Below, piece by piece: positions 24,634 to 38,000 of a stretch of DNA of 64,000 nucleotides. Source of the stretch: Limonium bicolor (taxonomy: Eukaryota; Streptophyta; Magnoliopsida; Caryophyllales; Plumbaginaceae); the NCBI GenBank assembly GCA_023374045.1, contig CM041782.1:253417810-253481809 (forward strand), read 5' to 3'. The notes under the pieces were generated by a model that was not told the DNA's origin, searched no databases, and was given only the letters and a program-made list of their open reading frames with translations. The position numbers and the translations under genes were made by a program. Position 1 is the first letter of the stretch; each line of letters opens with the position of its first letter.

Positions 24634-24967
24634 GTGGTCCGGGACTTGGTCCTTACCTTAAGTCCCGGATCAACACTTACACAAACTCACGGTATGTTTT
24701 GATAGGGTGGTCCGGGACCTTGTACTCACCCTAAGTCCCGGACCAAGACAGTCTTGTACTCTCGGTTACATTTAACAGGGTGGTCCGGGACTTCATACAG
24801 GTCCTAAGTCCCGGACTAGTCTAGGCAAAAAAACTCTCGGGTGATTTAAGGAGGGTGGTCCGGGTCCTTGTACAAGACCCAAGTCCCGGACCTATATCTA
24901 TGTATAACTCTCGGCCTATTTTGCACCTCTGGTCCGGGACATGACCCATGACTTAGGTCCCGGACCC
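24634..24967. repeat. Five-unit hairpin array in P LTR 1
   Basis: Five units at about 24634, 24707, 24781, 24857 and 24929 (period about 74 bp). Each pairs GGTCCGGGAC or a variant with GTCCCGGACC over a 13-20-base loop. Unit 4 begins GGTCCGGGTC and has GACCCAAG on the opposite side. Units are separated by ACTCTCGG-containing spacers. Confidence 0.85.
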
Positions 24968-25949
24968 AACCTACAGAATCGACGTACTTGCAATTTTTCA
25001 AGTCCTGCTACGTAAGTTCTTTAAACCCATCATATGTATAAACTTCCCAGTACACTCTTATACTCAAAACTTCACCAAATATACACCACATAACAACATA
25101 GTGCACAATTTAAATTGCATAGCACTTAGGCTCTTAAAATGCATAAATCTTAAACACTGAATTTCCCACAATATATTTGCCTTTGACCTGCAAATACACA
25201 CAATAATACGTATGTCCTTTACTAGTCTCTTTGAGAACATTTTTCTAAGTCATTTACCATTGGCTCTTTAGGTAGTTTCAGTAGACAACATAAGTTCATT
25301 TTCCAAAGGAATTATAAGCTATTTTTGATTAGCATAATTACCTCCTTTCCTCACAACTTCTTTCTTGTTTCAGAAATCGGTAAGGATATTTGCTTGCTTG
25401 TCAACTTAGAACTTGAAGAGAATTTGGAAATGTGTTAAGAGAGGACTCCACCTAGTCCTTGAAAGGTTGGAACGAAGCTAGAACAAGGCAATTCAAAGAC
25501 ACCATTTAAGACAATTTTCGGACAACACAAAACATGGAGGAAACATCATTTTTCTTTGAGTTTCCTTACCTTGAAACAATGGAGAACAATAATATGTGAA
25601 AAGATGAGCTCAAGCTCCTTCCATGGAGATTCCTCTTGGCACCAAAATGGAGCTCTTGAAGATTTGAAAGGACCAAGTTGAAGAGCTTGATGAGACTAAG
25701 AGATTGGTGGTCTTAGTTTTTGATTTGGACAAGTGAGCTAGGAGTTACAAGGATTTGAAGTTGTACGTTGTGGTGTGCTGGTTCAACCGTGAAAGAGAAA
25801 GGAGGAAGATGGGATACGTTGAAATTGAGCAAATGAAGGAATGAAGAGGATTCACTGATTGCAAATGCTTTTGAAGATATTAATTGTTTACGTAAAGCAA
25901 ATAGTGCTTTTTGATTACTTACTTATTTACTCAATCAGTTAGCAAGGGT

Positions 25950-25992
25950 GGTGAATCACCACATAAAAACCGGCCCCCATTTATAAGGGGTT
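25950..25992 (-). promoter_or_regulatory. Predicted core promoter of P LTR 1
   Basis: The minus strand reads CCTTATAAATGGGGGCCGG followed by TTTTTATGTGGTGATTCACC. The TATA-GGGGGCCGG-palindrome order recurs in all P LTRs. In LTRs 2 and 3 the dyad is the perfect GTGGTGACTCACCAC (34482-34496, 43032-43046). Confidence 0.55.
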
Positions 25993-26492
25993 ATTAGTCT
26001 TTATTGCCAATTAAATTACTATGTTAACATATGTTACAAACTAGCTATTTAGTTACTATTCATAATAACAAGCACATAAAATGAATTTTGATTTCCCATT
26101 GATTTAAACTTCCAAATGTGATACTAAGTAGTACACATATTAATTAAAGAGTAATGATGGACATTTAGCCATTCAAAACCACTTACAAGACAATTTTCAA
26201 AAACGTGCTTTAAGACTCCTTAAAGCACATTTTGTGTTTTAACTTGTTTCAAGCTCGGTTTCTTGGTAATTGATTTAATAAGCTCATTAATATATAAGTA
26301 AGGTCTTGGTAAGTTCATTAAGCCTTAACCAAGATTATCCCAAGCTTAGAGCATATTTGCCCTTATTGCCTTTAAGGCATTACTGTATTTACTTTTAAAT
26401 TGTTTACTAATGTTACTAAGACTCTTTTTAGTCTTAACAATTTATTATTTAATATTTAAACAACTCATTAAGGTTTGGGGTATTTCAATCTA

Positions 26493-26524
26493 CCCCCCTT
26501 AAAAGAACTTCGTCCCCGAAGTTC
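26493..26524 (-). other. Terminal hairpin and PPT, P internal domain 1
   Basis: Minus strand: GAACTTCGGGGACGAAGTTC, then TTTTAAGGGGGG, TAGAT and the LTR start. Perfect 8-bp stem, four-base loop. Confidence 0.8.
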
Positions 26525-27831
26525 ACACTTCCCACATATCATTGGATTAGAATACGGGAACTACTTGTATAATAAAACACTTCCGTAACCAAACATACTT
26601 TACATCTCAGTCCCGGACTTGGCGGTCCGAGTAACATATCCACATCCACACATAACATAACATACTTACATAGTAACCTCGGACTTAATGGTCCGGGTAC
26701 CTTAACAACATTTGCACATACATAACAACCCTTAGACTCTCACGCCTGGGCAACATAACGACATTTAGACCCATAGGTCCTGCTAACATAACATCCTTTA
26801 GACACATAGGTCTAGAGTAACACAACATCATTTAGACTCATAGGTCTTGATAACATAACACTTCGGACTTAACCACGTTAGGACTCAAGGTCCAATTAAA
26901 TTTTTTTTTCCTTACACATTCCACACAACATGTCTTAGCATGTACAGCAACTAAAAATTTCTTTTACATACACTGTGCTCCCGCAGAACCCGGTCGCGAT
27001 GGACACATATTGTCCCCGTTCCTTTGGGAGATCAAAGCAATCACTTAAATTTAAAATTTCTTATGAGATTAAGTAAGAGAACTTATTTATGTAAGGTATC
27101 TATCGACGTTTTATAAATACCGGTTCAAAACCCTTTTGAAAACACATACAACTCCAAGTTCAACTTATGCTCTTTATCCCTTTCCAGCGTGGTTATTTGT
27201 GACCACTTGTAGGGAGCTTCCAGAATCATCCAACCCTGATGTGATCAGCATCAATGTTGAACTATCCTTCCACCCCAATTTGTGTTCGGCTTCCCTTGAT
27301 CGCATGCAAATCAAGTTCCACCTCCCACTTCATTTTCAAACATCAACTAATAACTCATTTCATTTTCTATCTTTAGTTTTTCTAGTCAGTCATACATCTC
27401 CAAGGATAGAACTCTGTCTATCAGTCATCTCCATTCACTTTAATCCAGTTACCTAGGGAATCCTATTCTCACTAGGTTCTATGTCGGTTTCATACCCTTT
27501 CATAGATCACTATATTGTACATATACTATATTTTATCAAAATACAACACACAGTTTAACATTTAGTATCATATGAACATATACTGTCGGGGTTTTAGTTC
27601 CCCGGGAGTTTCTTTACTCCCACACTTGTACTCTCACACAAACTGTTGCCAAATAACACATTCATCACAATGGTATTCGCATCTTCTGTGCGTAATTACC
27701 ACAATTAAACCATGAATGTATGTATGTTTATGTAACACACACACCACTCATCAAAAAAATTATTTTGTGCTATGCACACCATAGTTCACGTCACTTGTAC
27801 GGTAATAGACACTAAGTGGCTTTGCGCTCTA

Positions 27832-27863
27832 CCCCCCTTAAAAGGGATTACGCCCACGTAATC
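27832..27863 (-). other. Internal hairpin and PPT, P internal domain 1
   Basis: Minus strand: GATTACGTGGGCGTAATC then CCTTTTAAGGGGGGTAGAG. Same architecture as the terminal PPT with a different paired stem, 1.34 kb away from it. The equivalent in domain 2 is 36381-36412. Confidence 0.75.
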
Positions 27864-30565
27864 AATCACTTAATCACTGTTTATAACGTTCTACCGTCGT
27901 GAAGTGTTTAATCTCCACGCGGTTTATTATACAATGTATTCTGGTTTGAGGATCTTAGCCATATTGGCGGTTTAGTCCCTAACCAAGAGTTCTCTTTAGA
28001 GTTTATTTAATTCATAACCAGTTTCGATTCTGGCCTGTGAAACTTCTAGGCGTTACTAATTAGCCATTCACTCATATTCACAACGCACATCCAACACTTG
28101 GATCGCTGGCTCACTAGTTTCTGCTATGCGATTCTGGTAATCTAGAACTTAGTTGTTCATACATTATTCCTACTGTATTGTACATTCCTGATTATCACCC
28201 TTATCTAGGTAATAACGGTTTCTCAACCGACACGTGGCATTTCTTACCATGCGCGAACTCGGTGAGTTTCAACTTTCTATGCATTTCCATGATAACTTAC
28301 TGTACTCACCCTGATTTACTTGATTTCTTCCGACTTACTGTCGGTTGAATTTGAGCCACTACTTAACATGTAGTATTCGCTCAGTCATTTTCAACAACTG
28401 TGGTATATTCCATACCAATATTTAACATACTGTGTAACTGTAGTCACTTATTGTGAATCAAGTATCCTTCCATTGATACGACCTTGCATTTACTATGCCT
28501 CGGTCCTTATCGTGTTATAATACTCTTATACTTCTACCACAATTGACATTCCCGAATTTCTAGCTATCCCACTCGATTATTACTGCACAAGAGCAATACC
28601 AAAACGCTCAGTCATACAGAGTGCAGAGGCGTAAACTCTTGACAGTAAATCTTTTATGCGATTGCAAGGGATTTACACCGTATTCCTTATCACATAGTAT
28701 CAAGTACTGGCTTGTTGCCCAGTCTGTATGTCATCACTTATCTTACATGTTCACTGTGTCTAACTCATAACTGTGCTTGTTGGCCATTTTATTATTTAAC
28801 AATACCCATGCAACGGTCGCTTACTGCGCATCGTGCGGTTACTCATTGTATAACATCAATTCACACTGCATCAGCTATTATATTAGCTTCCGCCATTACA
28901 CTGTGTTTCGCCATTTATTTGGCTGATTACTGGGTACTCTATTCTTCGGGTCTTTATGCTCCTTGAGCGTTGCTCATTACACATTTAGCATCCTACACCT
29001 ATGGTGGTTGCCATTAGACTTATTACTCATCGTCTCCACAACTGGTACAAACTATTTTCGTATTTCTACTCACATCATTCCTGGATATAACAATATGGTC
29101 AACCCTTAACATATTCTCTAGACATATTCCTACTCATTACTACCGTTCTGGAGGTTTCACAATACTAAGAGGTGTCCCCACTCTTTACGTAGTGGTTCAT
29201 TATCCGCTTTTATTACTTATATACCATAAACTTTCGTAGTCGACAAAATTCACTTATGACATTTTACTTGTGGCTTATAAGCCCTATTGCCTCGAGCTCC
29301 GCTCATTATAGGCTGTTCACATTCATTTACTTCTTCTAACAATATTACACGGTTTGCAGGTTGTACTGGGCTCCATGACAAGGTCGTTATGCCTTTCATG
29401 GGGTGTCCCTTCAAGGATGTCAGACTTCCTCCTGACGCCTTAAGATTAAACTGGGTGGTAGTTTCAACCCCCGCGTTTCTGTCATGTTATTCCGTTCAAC
29501 CACTGTTGATCCTAACACTCTTTTTAAGGATGGTTCCTGGGTGTTACTAGGTTATGCCATTACATCTGGCTTTCCATTATGAGTACATTTAATTAACTGC
29601 TTTTCCTTGCGTTCTTGACTGGGTTAAATATTCTTTTAGTGAGATTGATATCCTAGTGATCATCTCGGGAGTCTCATCCCGATCATTGCGCATTAACATA
29701 TCCATAATAGGCATCTGCCTCACCATCTGTAGGCTGGGTGCTTACTCCAGCTATTACATTCATCCCTCAGGATTCTTAAGACATATTCCATGTTCTTATT
29801 TACCAACTAGTGCACTTCGCACTTGTTCACCTTTAGACATTTCCTTAAAATAAATTCACTGATTCTTGTAGTCTTATTAACCTTACTGGTTTCTTTACTT
29901 CTACCATTCTTGGTAATTTTTACTTTGTCTGACTTTTACTTCGGTCCGTAGTATGGAGTCGACTACTTCCCGTGTTCCAGACTCCACTTGTATACATATG
30001 TGGGGTATCCTGTTGATACATTGCTACTTACCCGGTTAACCTATAAGAAGGTCTGCCAGGCCCACAAGCTCCTATCGGAGTGCGGTCGTCCCACAATTCA
30101 GTTGGTACACTCGTAGCGTCCGTCACGCGCCTAGGTGAAGTATTCTGTTGTCAACTCCCTTATATTATCCTGTAAATATGCATTCCGTCACTCGGGTTGT
30201 TACCCTTGGGTTTACCGGTTTCCATCCGGTTATTTAAAAGTCACTGGGTATAACTTACCTACCATGTGGCACTGAGGCTGGTGTAGGTCTTCTAGTTCGG
30301 TTTCAAGAAAGTTGGAAATAAATTGGGTTTGAAAGAAAATTTGGTTTGAAAAGGTTTTGAAGATGAATTTAAGTCTAAAAGATTAATTCTCATGGCTTCA
30401 CAACATTTCCTGCTTTAGCCAGTCTAGCTTCTTGCTGACTGGTGTACTTCCAATTGCAGAGGTCGGGCTGCTAAGCCCTTCCACAACTATGCTGATCTCA
30501 CTTAACTTCACGGTACTTACTAAGTACCTGTAGTTGTTTAAGTTTCCGTACAGCCTTGTATAGCG

Positions 30566-30585
30566 GCACTTGCCATGGCAAGTGC
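30566..30585. repeat. 20-bp perfect palindrome in P internal domain 1
   Basis: GCACTTGCCATGGCAAGTGC, repeated at 39114-39133. Variants occur in Q (22704, 22762) and R (4108). Confidence 0.85.
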
Positions 30586-31330
30586 GCCATACTGACTGGC
30601 TGGTCAATAAACATGGTTGGGTATTGTTTCACCCGACTGACATTAGTGGCCTTGCTGGCCCTTACTTGATCTCACAGTCTTAACAATAAATCCTCTGGGT
30701 TTTTCTCACTATTTTCACATGGTGACCATTAACTAGGGTGTTTCCCCTTCTGGGAGACCCCTTTTACTTAGTATTACATCCTCCTCATACTACGTTGTAG
30801 TTCCTTATTCGGTCGATATACTGTTGGTGTATTAGTTAACATTGTAGTCCCGTAGACACTTGTCTCGGGTTTCATTTTCTCACTTCTTGCCTGTTGCACG
30901 CTTTGCTGCCTTGCAAGCTGGTTTCTCGACTGCTCAGCATGTCGATCCAGGTTGCTGGAAATTCTATTCTCTTTTACAAGATTCTTCACTTTTTGCTATC
31001 TTATGCGGCAGACATTGTTAAAATGGGAACCGTCTTCGGGATTCACACCTTTCGGAATCTACCGTATGACAGGCTCTCCGTACTTATAAGGACATTTAAA
31101 TACAGCAGATCGGGTATTCCCGAGTACAAGAGGACTTCCATCTCTCTGGCGTTCTTTCCCAGTTATAATCAGGGATTGTGGAGGGTGGGATGTATATGGT
31201 AGGTTTCCAATATTCACTGGTCCTCCTACTAGCGTATCTCTCACGCTATCACTCATCCCTAACCCACATGTACTGAAATCCTAACTCGGTACTTCCTAAG
31301 CTCGGTAATTCAGTCATCAGAGCGACACTT

Positions 31331-31343
31331 CGCTCTGATACCA
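31331..31343 (-). other. Primer-binding site, tRNA-Met (P unit 1)
   Basis: Minus strand TGGTATCAGAGCG, inside the inverted repeat ATCAGAGCG..CGCTCTGAT (31319-31342). Confidence 0.88.
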
Positions 31344-31348
31344 CTTTT

Positions 31349-34300
31349 TGTAACACCCCAACATACAACAACATACTTAACATTAAACTGCAGCGGAAAA
31401 TACACATCATCACATAACTTAACTCATCGGTGTTACACGCCGTTAACCACCCACGTGGCTAACAAGGCTAACATTTACACAACTGTATCGGTCTGATGGA
31501 CTAGATCCCCGAGCAACTATACAATACGTCTCCTTTATCAACACCAACATTCATTATACAAATACCTTCCAACTGTACCGAGTATTTACAACTAATGCCG
31601 AGAACAATTTCGGTCTTACTACACCTACAGGTTACAAGTGATTACATCAATTACCCGTACGCAACAACTACCCCGTCCTACTCTCGAACGGCTCCAGCTC
31701 CTTGTACCTGAAATAGAAAAGGAAAGAAAGGGTGGCCCCCCAGGGGCTCAGCACCTTTGCTGGTATGGTAATCCCGCAGCCCACATGCTACCGGGCCACG
31801 CACAACTATTTGTCGTCTTAGCATGCAGTTGATTACATTTAAATCAAGCATGTGAAACATAAACTCACGACACAACACATTTCACCCCAATGGGCTTAAC
31901 AAAAATAACTCATCCATACCTAACCAATCACTCTTTGAGTTCTTCCACCCTATAGTATTTCTCCTCTAACGGAGCTATATCCTCAATAGACGACACTTAC
32001 CCACTATCGGGTTTCCACAAACGTCTCTTTTACATACTAGGAATCATATCCATGATCCTCATATTTCACTTCTAAGCGACATATAACATCACATCACAAT
32101 AACTTTGCAACATACAAATAACACATACATAACGGGTACGGATCTCTTAGGAACCGGCCCAAACATAGTTAATACACTAGTGAGCCTACGGAATGATATC
32201 ACCCCATGTTAAGCTCGTTATAACAAAACTCATTACCGCCCTAATAGTCGGACGAGTAACTTACCTAAAGATGGATCGGATTTAGTGACCCGAACTCACC
32301 ACACAAACACATGTTCCCCCTAAACCGATCGTAAGTCAGAATAGCTAAGCTTTGGGATAAGCTAATGGGAGATCATAACCCGTGAGGGAAACAACCATAA
32401 CAGAGAGAAGGGTAAAGCTAAAAAGGATACCCACTCCCAAACAACGCGCGACCGGCCAAACCGGATTCCTCACTACTGTTAGTACATACTTACTTTTAGT
32501 TATTAGTTAGAACCCACTACGGAGTCTATCGTACTACACACATACAGTATTACTTTGGGTTAAACATACAAGGGAGATCCCTACATTCACACACACATAC
32601 CACACATTTAACTCACGCATAGCCGTGGTTAGAACGCCCCATGGTTCGGGTCGTTTAATCCGAATACCAAACTCTCCTGTGATCCTAGACTCAGTTAGCT
32701 AAGGTTTAACACTTTCGAGGTTAAATGGTATCGGAACTAAACACGCCACTATATGAATTACTATAAACTCATTACATGTTTTATCTTACAACGTGGCAAA
32801 CATACAGAAAAACACATTGGCATACAAGCCGGTGTAATCCGGTAGGACACAGGTTGCAAGAAAACCATACCTGTCACCGGAGTCCACTTTATCATGTCCA
32901 TTTATGTTCCTCGAGCAATTCTCGAACAACTGACAACATCACATGTACTTTTATTAACATCGGGGTAACATGTTTGTTTAAAGTCTAATGCTCATAACTT
33001 ACCCTCGTTAACTAGTTAAACAACTTGACATTTTTAACTTGTTTTACTTTCACATTTTATTACAACTTTCCACCCACTTGGTTGTCTTTATATCACATCT
33101 AACATGTCCTTAACATCCTTACAACATCATTACTTATCAATCCCCATCTTTACACATCATTTTTATACCTTAAACAACATTTTAGAGTGGTCCGGGACTT
33201 GGTCCTTACCTTAAGTCCCGGATCAACACTTACACAAACTCACGGTATGTTTTGATAGGGTGGTCCGGGACCTTGTACTCACCCTAAGTCCCGGACCAAG
33301 ACAGTCTTGTACTCTCGGCTACATTTAACAGGGTGGTCCGGGACTTCATACAGGTCCTAAGTCCCGGACCAGTCTAGGCAAAAAACTCTCGGGTGATTTA
33401 AGGAGGGTGGTCCGGGTCCTTGTACAAGACCCAAGTCCCGGACCTATACTATGTAAACTCTCGGCCTATTTTGCACCTCTGGTCCGGGACATGACCCATG
33501 ACTTAGGTCCCGGACCCAACCTACAGAATCGACGTACTTGCAATTTTTCAAGTCCTGCTACGTAAGTTCTTTAAACCCATCATATGTATAAACTTCCCAG
33601 TACACTCTTATACTCAAAACTTCACCAAATATACACCACATACAACATAGTGCACAATTTAAATTGCATAGCACTTAGGCTCTTAAATGCATAAATCTTA
33701 AACACTGAATTTCCCACAATATATTTGCCTTTGACCTGCAAATACACACAATAATACGTATGTCCTTTACTAGTCTCTTTGAGAACATTTTCTAAGTCAT
33801 TTACCATTGGCTCTTTAGGTAGTTTCAGTAGACAACATAAGTTCATTTTCCAAAGGAATTATAAGCTATTTTTGTTAGCATAATTACCTCCTTTCCTCAC
33901 AACTTCTTTCTTGTTTCAGAAATCGGTAAGGATATTTGCTTGCTTGTCAACTTAGAACTTGAAGAGATTTGGAAATGTGTCAAGAGAGGACTCCACCCAG
34001 TCCTTGAAAGGTTGGAAGAAGCTAGAACAAGGCAAACAAAGACACCATTTAAGCAATTTTCGACAACACAAAACATGGAGGAAACATCATTTTTCTTTGA
34101 GTTTCCTTACCTTGAACAAGGAGAACAATAATATGTGAAAAGATGACTCAAGCTCCTTCCATGGAGATTCCTCTTGGCACCAAAATGGAGCTCTTGAAGA
34201 TTTGAAAGGACAAGTTGAAGAGCTTGATGAGACTAAGAGATTGGTGGTCTTAGTTTTTGATTTGGACAAGTGAGCTAGGAGTTACAAGGATTTGAAGTTG

Positions 34301-35030
34301 TACGTTGGTGGTGTGCTGGTTCAATCGTGAAAGAGAGAAGGAGGAAGATGGATACGTGAAATTGAGCAAATGAAGGAATGAAGAGGATTCACTGATTGCA
34401 AATGCTTTTGAAGATATTAATTGTTTACTAAAGCAAATAGTGCTTTTTGATACTTACTTATTTACTCAATCATTAGCAAGGGTGGTGACTCACCACATGC
34501 AAAACCGGCCCCCATTTATAAGGGGTTACTTAGTCTTTATTGCTCAATTAAATTACTCATGTTAACATATGTTACAAACTAGCTCATTTAGTTACTATTC
34601 ATAATAACAAGGCACATAAAAGTGAATTTTGATTTCCCATTGATTTAAACTTCCAAATGTGATACTAAGTAGTACACATATTAATTAAAGAGTAATGATG
34701 GACATTTAGCCATTCAAAACCATTTACAAGACAATTTTCAAAAACGTGCTTTAAGACTCCTTAAAGCACATTTTGTGTTTTAACTTGTTTCCAAGCTCGG
34801 TTTCTTGGTAATTGATTTAATAAGCTCATTAATATATAAGTAAGGTCTTGGTAAGTTCATTAAGCCTTAACCAAGATTATCCCAAGCTTAGAGCATATTT
34901 TGCCCTTATTGCCTTTAAGGCATTTTACTGTATTTACTCTTTTAAATTGTTTACTAATGTTACTAAGACTCTTTTTAGTCTTAATTTTTATTTAATATTT
35001 AAACAACTCATTAAGGTTTGGGGTATTTCA
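31349..35030 (-). mobile_element. P array LTR 2 (shared middle LTR)
   Basis: Full-length LTR serving as 5' LTR of unit 1 and 3' LTR of unit 2. It shares diagnostic substitutions with LTR 3 rather than LTR 1, and carries many 1-2-base deletions relative to both, especially at 33930-34460. The hairpin array is at about 33186-33518. Confidence 0.88.
33186..33518. repeat. Five-unit hairpin array in P LTR 2
   Basis: Counterpart of 24634-24967 with the same five units. The third unit ends GTCCCGGACC here, against GTCCCGGACT in LTR 1. Confidence 0.85.
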
Positions 35031-38000
35031 ATCTACCCCCCTTAAAAGAACTTCGTCCCCGAAGTTCACACTTCCCACATATCATTGGATTAGAATACAG
35101 GAACTACTTGTATAATAAAACACTTCCGTAACCAAACATACTTTACATCTCAGTCCCGGACTTGGCGGTCCGAGTAACATATCCACATCCCACATAACAT
35201 AACATACTTACATAGTAACCTCGGACTTATGGTCCGGGTACCTTAACAACATTTGCACATACATAACAACCCTTAGACTCTCACGTCTGGGCAACACAAC
35301 AACATTTAGACCCATAGGTCCTGATAACATAACATCCTTTAGACACATAGGTCTAGGTAACACAACATCATTTAGACTCATAGGTCTTGATAACATAACA
35401 CTTCGGACTTAACCACGTTAGGACTCAAGGTCCAAAAATTTTTTTTTCCTTACACATTCCACACAACATGTCTTAGCATGTACAGCAACTAAAAATTTCT
35501 TTTACATACACTGTGCTCCCGCAGAACCCGGTCGCGATGGACACATATTGTCCCCGTTCCTTTGGGAGATCAAAGCAATCACTTAAATTTAAAATTTCTT
35601 ATGAGATTAAGTAAGAGAACTTATTTATGTAAGGTATCTATCGACGTTTTATAAATACCGGTTCAAAACCCTTTTGAAAACACATACAACTCCAAGTCCA
35701 ACTTATGCTCTTTATTCCCTTTTTTCCAGCGTGGTTATTTGTGACCACTTGTAGGGAGCTTCAAGAATCATCCAACCCTGATGTGATCATCATCAATGTT
35801 GAACTATCCTTCCACCCCAATTTGTGTTCGGCTTCCCTTGATCGCATGCAAATCAAGTTCCACCTCCCACTTCATTTTCAAACATCAACTAATACACTCA
35901 TTTCATTTTCTATCTTTTAGTTTTTCTAGTCATAGTCATCTCCAAGGATAGAACTCTGTCTATCAGTCATCTCCATTCACTTTAATCCAGTTACCTAGGG
36001 AATCCTATTCTCACTAGGTTCTATGTCGGTTTCATACCCTTTCATAGATCACTATATTGTACATATACATATATTTTATCAAAATACAACACACAGTTTA
36101 ACATTTAGTATCATATGAACATATACTGTCGGGGTTTTAGTTCCCCGGGAGTTTCTTTACTCCCACACTTGTACTCTCACACACAACTGTTGCCAAAATA
36201 AACACATTCATCACAATGGTATTCGCATCTTCTGTGCGTAATTACCACAATTAAACCATGAATGATGCGTATGTTTATGTAACACACACACCACTCATCA
36301 AAACAATTATTTTGTGCTATGCACACCATAGTTCACGTTACACTTGTACGGTAATAGACACTAAGTGGCTTTGCGCTCTACCCCCCTTAAAAGGGATTAC
36401 GCCCACGTAATCAATCACTTAATCACTGTGTTATAACGTTCTACCGTCGTGAAGTGTTTAATCTCCACGCGGTTTATTATACAATGTATTCTGGTTTGAG
36501 GATCTTAGCCATATTGGCGGTTTAGTCCCTAACCAAGAGTTCTCTTTAGAGTTTATTTAATTCATAACCAGTTTCGATTCTGGCCTGTGAAACTTCTAGG
36601 CGTTACTAATTAGCCATTCACTCATATTCACAACGCACATCCAACACTTGGATCGCTGGCTCACTAGTTTCTGCTATGCGATTCTGGTAATCTAGAACTT
36701 AGTTGTTCATACATTATTCCTACTGTATTGTACATTCCTGATTATCACCCTTATCTAGGTAATAACGGTTTCTCAACCGACACGTGGCATTTCTTACCAT
36801 GCGCGAACTCGGTGAGTTTCAACTTTCTATGCATTTCCATGATAACTTACTGTACTCACCCTGATTTACTTGATTTCTTCCGACTTACTGTCGGTTGAAT
36901 TTGAGCCACTACTTAACATGTAGTATTCGCTCAGTCATTTTCAACAACTGTGGTATATTCCATACCAATATTTAACATACTGTGTAACTGTAGTCACTTA
37001 TTGTGAATCAAGTATCCTTCCATTGATACGACCTTGCATTTACTATGCCTCGGTCCTTATCGTGTTATAATACTCCTTATACTTCTACCACAATTGACAT
37101 CTCCCGAATTTCTAGCTATCCCACTCGATTATTACTGCACAAGAGCAATACCAAAACGCTCAGTCATACAGAGTGCAGAGGCGTAAACTCTTGACAGTAA
37201 ATCTTTTATGCGATTGCAAGGGATTTACACCGTATTCCTTATCACATAGTATCAAGTACTGGCTTGTTGCCCAGTCTGTATGTCATCACTTATCTTACAT
37301 GTTCACTGTGTCTAACTCATAACTGTGCTTGTTGGCCATTTTATTATTTAACAATACCCATGCAACGGTCGCTTACTGCGCATCGTGCGGTTACTCATTG
37401 TATAACATCAACTCACACTGCATCAGCTATTATATTAGCTTCCGCCATTACACTGTGTTTCACCATCTATTTGGCTGATTACTGGGTACTCTATTCTTCG
37501 GGTCTTTATGCTCCTTGAGCGTTGCTCATTACACATTTAGCATCCTACACCTATGGTGGTTGCCATTAGACTTATTACTTCGTCTCCACAACTGGTACAA
37601 ACACTTTTTCGTATTTCTACTCACATCATTCCTGGATATTAACAATATGGTCAACCCTTAACATATTCTCTAGACATATTCCTACTCATTACTACCGTTC
37701 TGGCGGTTTCACAATACTAAGAGGTGTCCCCACTCTTTAGTAGTGGTTCGTTATCCGCTTTTATTACTTATATACCATAAACTTTCGTAGTCGACAAAAT
37801 TCACTTATGACATTTTACTTGTGGCTTATAAGCCCTATTGCCTCGAGCTCGCTCATTATAGGCTGTTCACATTCATTTACTTCTCCGAACAATATTACAC
37901 GGTTTGCAGGTTGTACTGGGCTCCATGACAAGGTCGTTATGCCTTTCATGGGTGTCCCTTCAAGGATGTCAGACTTCCTCCTGACGCCTTAAGATTAAAC

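Larger units (their letters stand above)
22785..26487 (-). mobile_element. P array LTR 1 (3'-most LTR on the minus strand)
   Basis: Plus-strand ends TGTAACACCCC and GGGGTATTTCA. It differs from LTRs 2 and 3 at several shared substitutions (for example near 22916, 23071, 23725 and 24770), so it is the outlier of the three. It contains the conserved module at 23140-23203, the hairpin array at 24634-24967 and the promoter near 25950-25992. No protein-coding gene was seen. Confidence 0.88.
26488..31348 (-). mobile_element. P internal domain 1, non-coding
   Basis: Bounded by the PBS (31331-31343) and PPT (26493-26500) on the minus strand. No gag, protease, RT or integrase frame survives; the longest ORFs (about 70-106 codons) are scattered on both strands and match nothing I know. 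Landmarks in minus-strand order are GCACTTGCCATGGCAAGTGC (30566-30585), GGGACGACCGCACTCC (around 30080), an internal hairpin-PPT (27832-27863), TGATGCTGATCACATCA (around 27240) and the terminal hairpin-PPT (26493-26524). The same blocks occur in the same order in Q. Confidence 0.8.

Noticed and set aside
28712..28966. 84-aa ORF conserved in both P internal domains (again at 37264-37518), with hydrophobic stretches
   Set aside because: It lies antisense to the element and is conserved only because the domains are recent duplicates; neighbouring ORFs break by indels and no family resemblance is seen.
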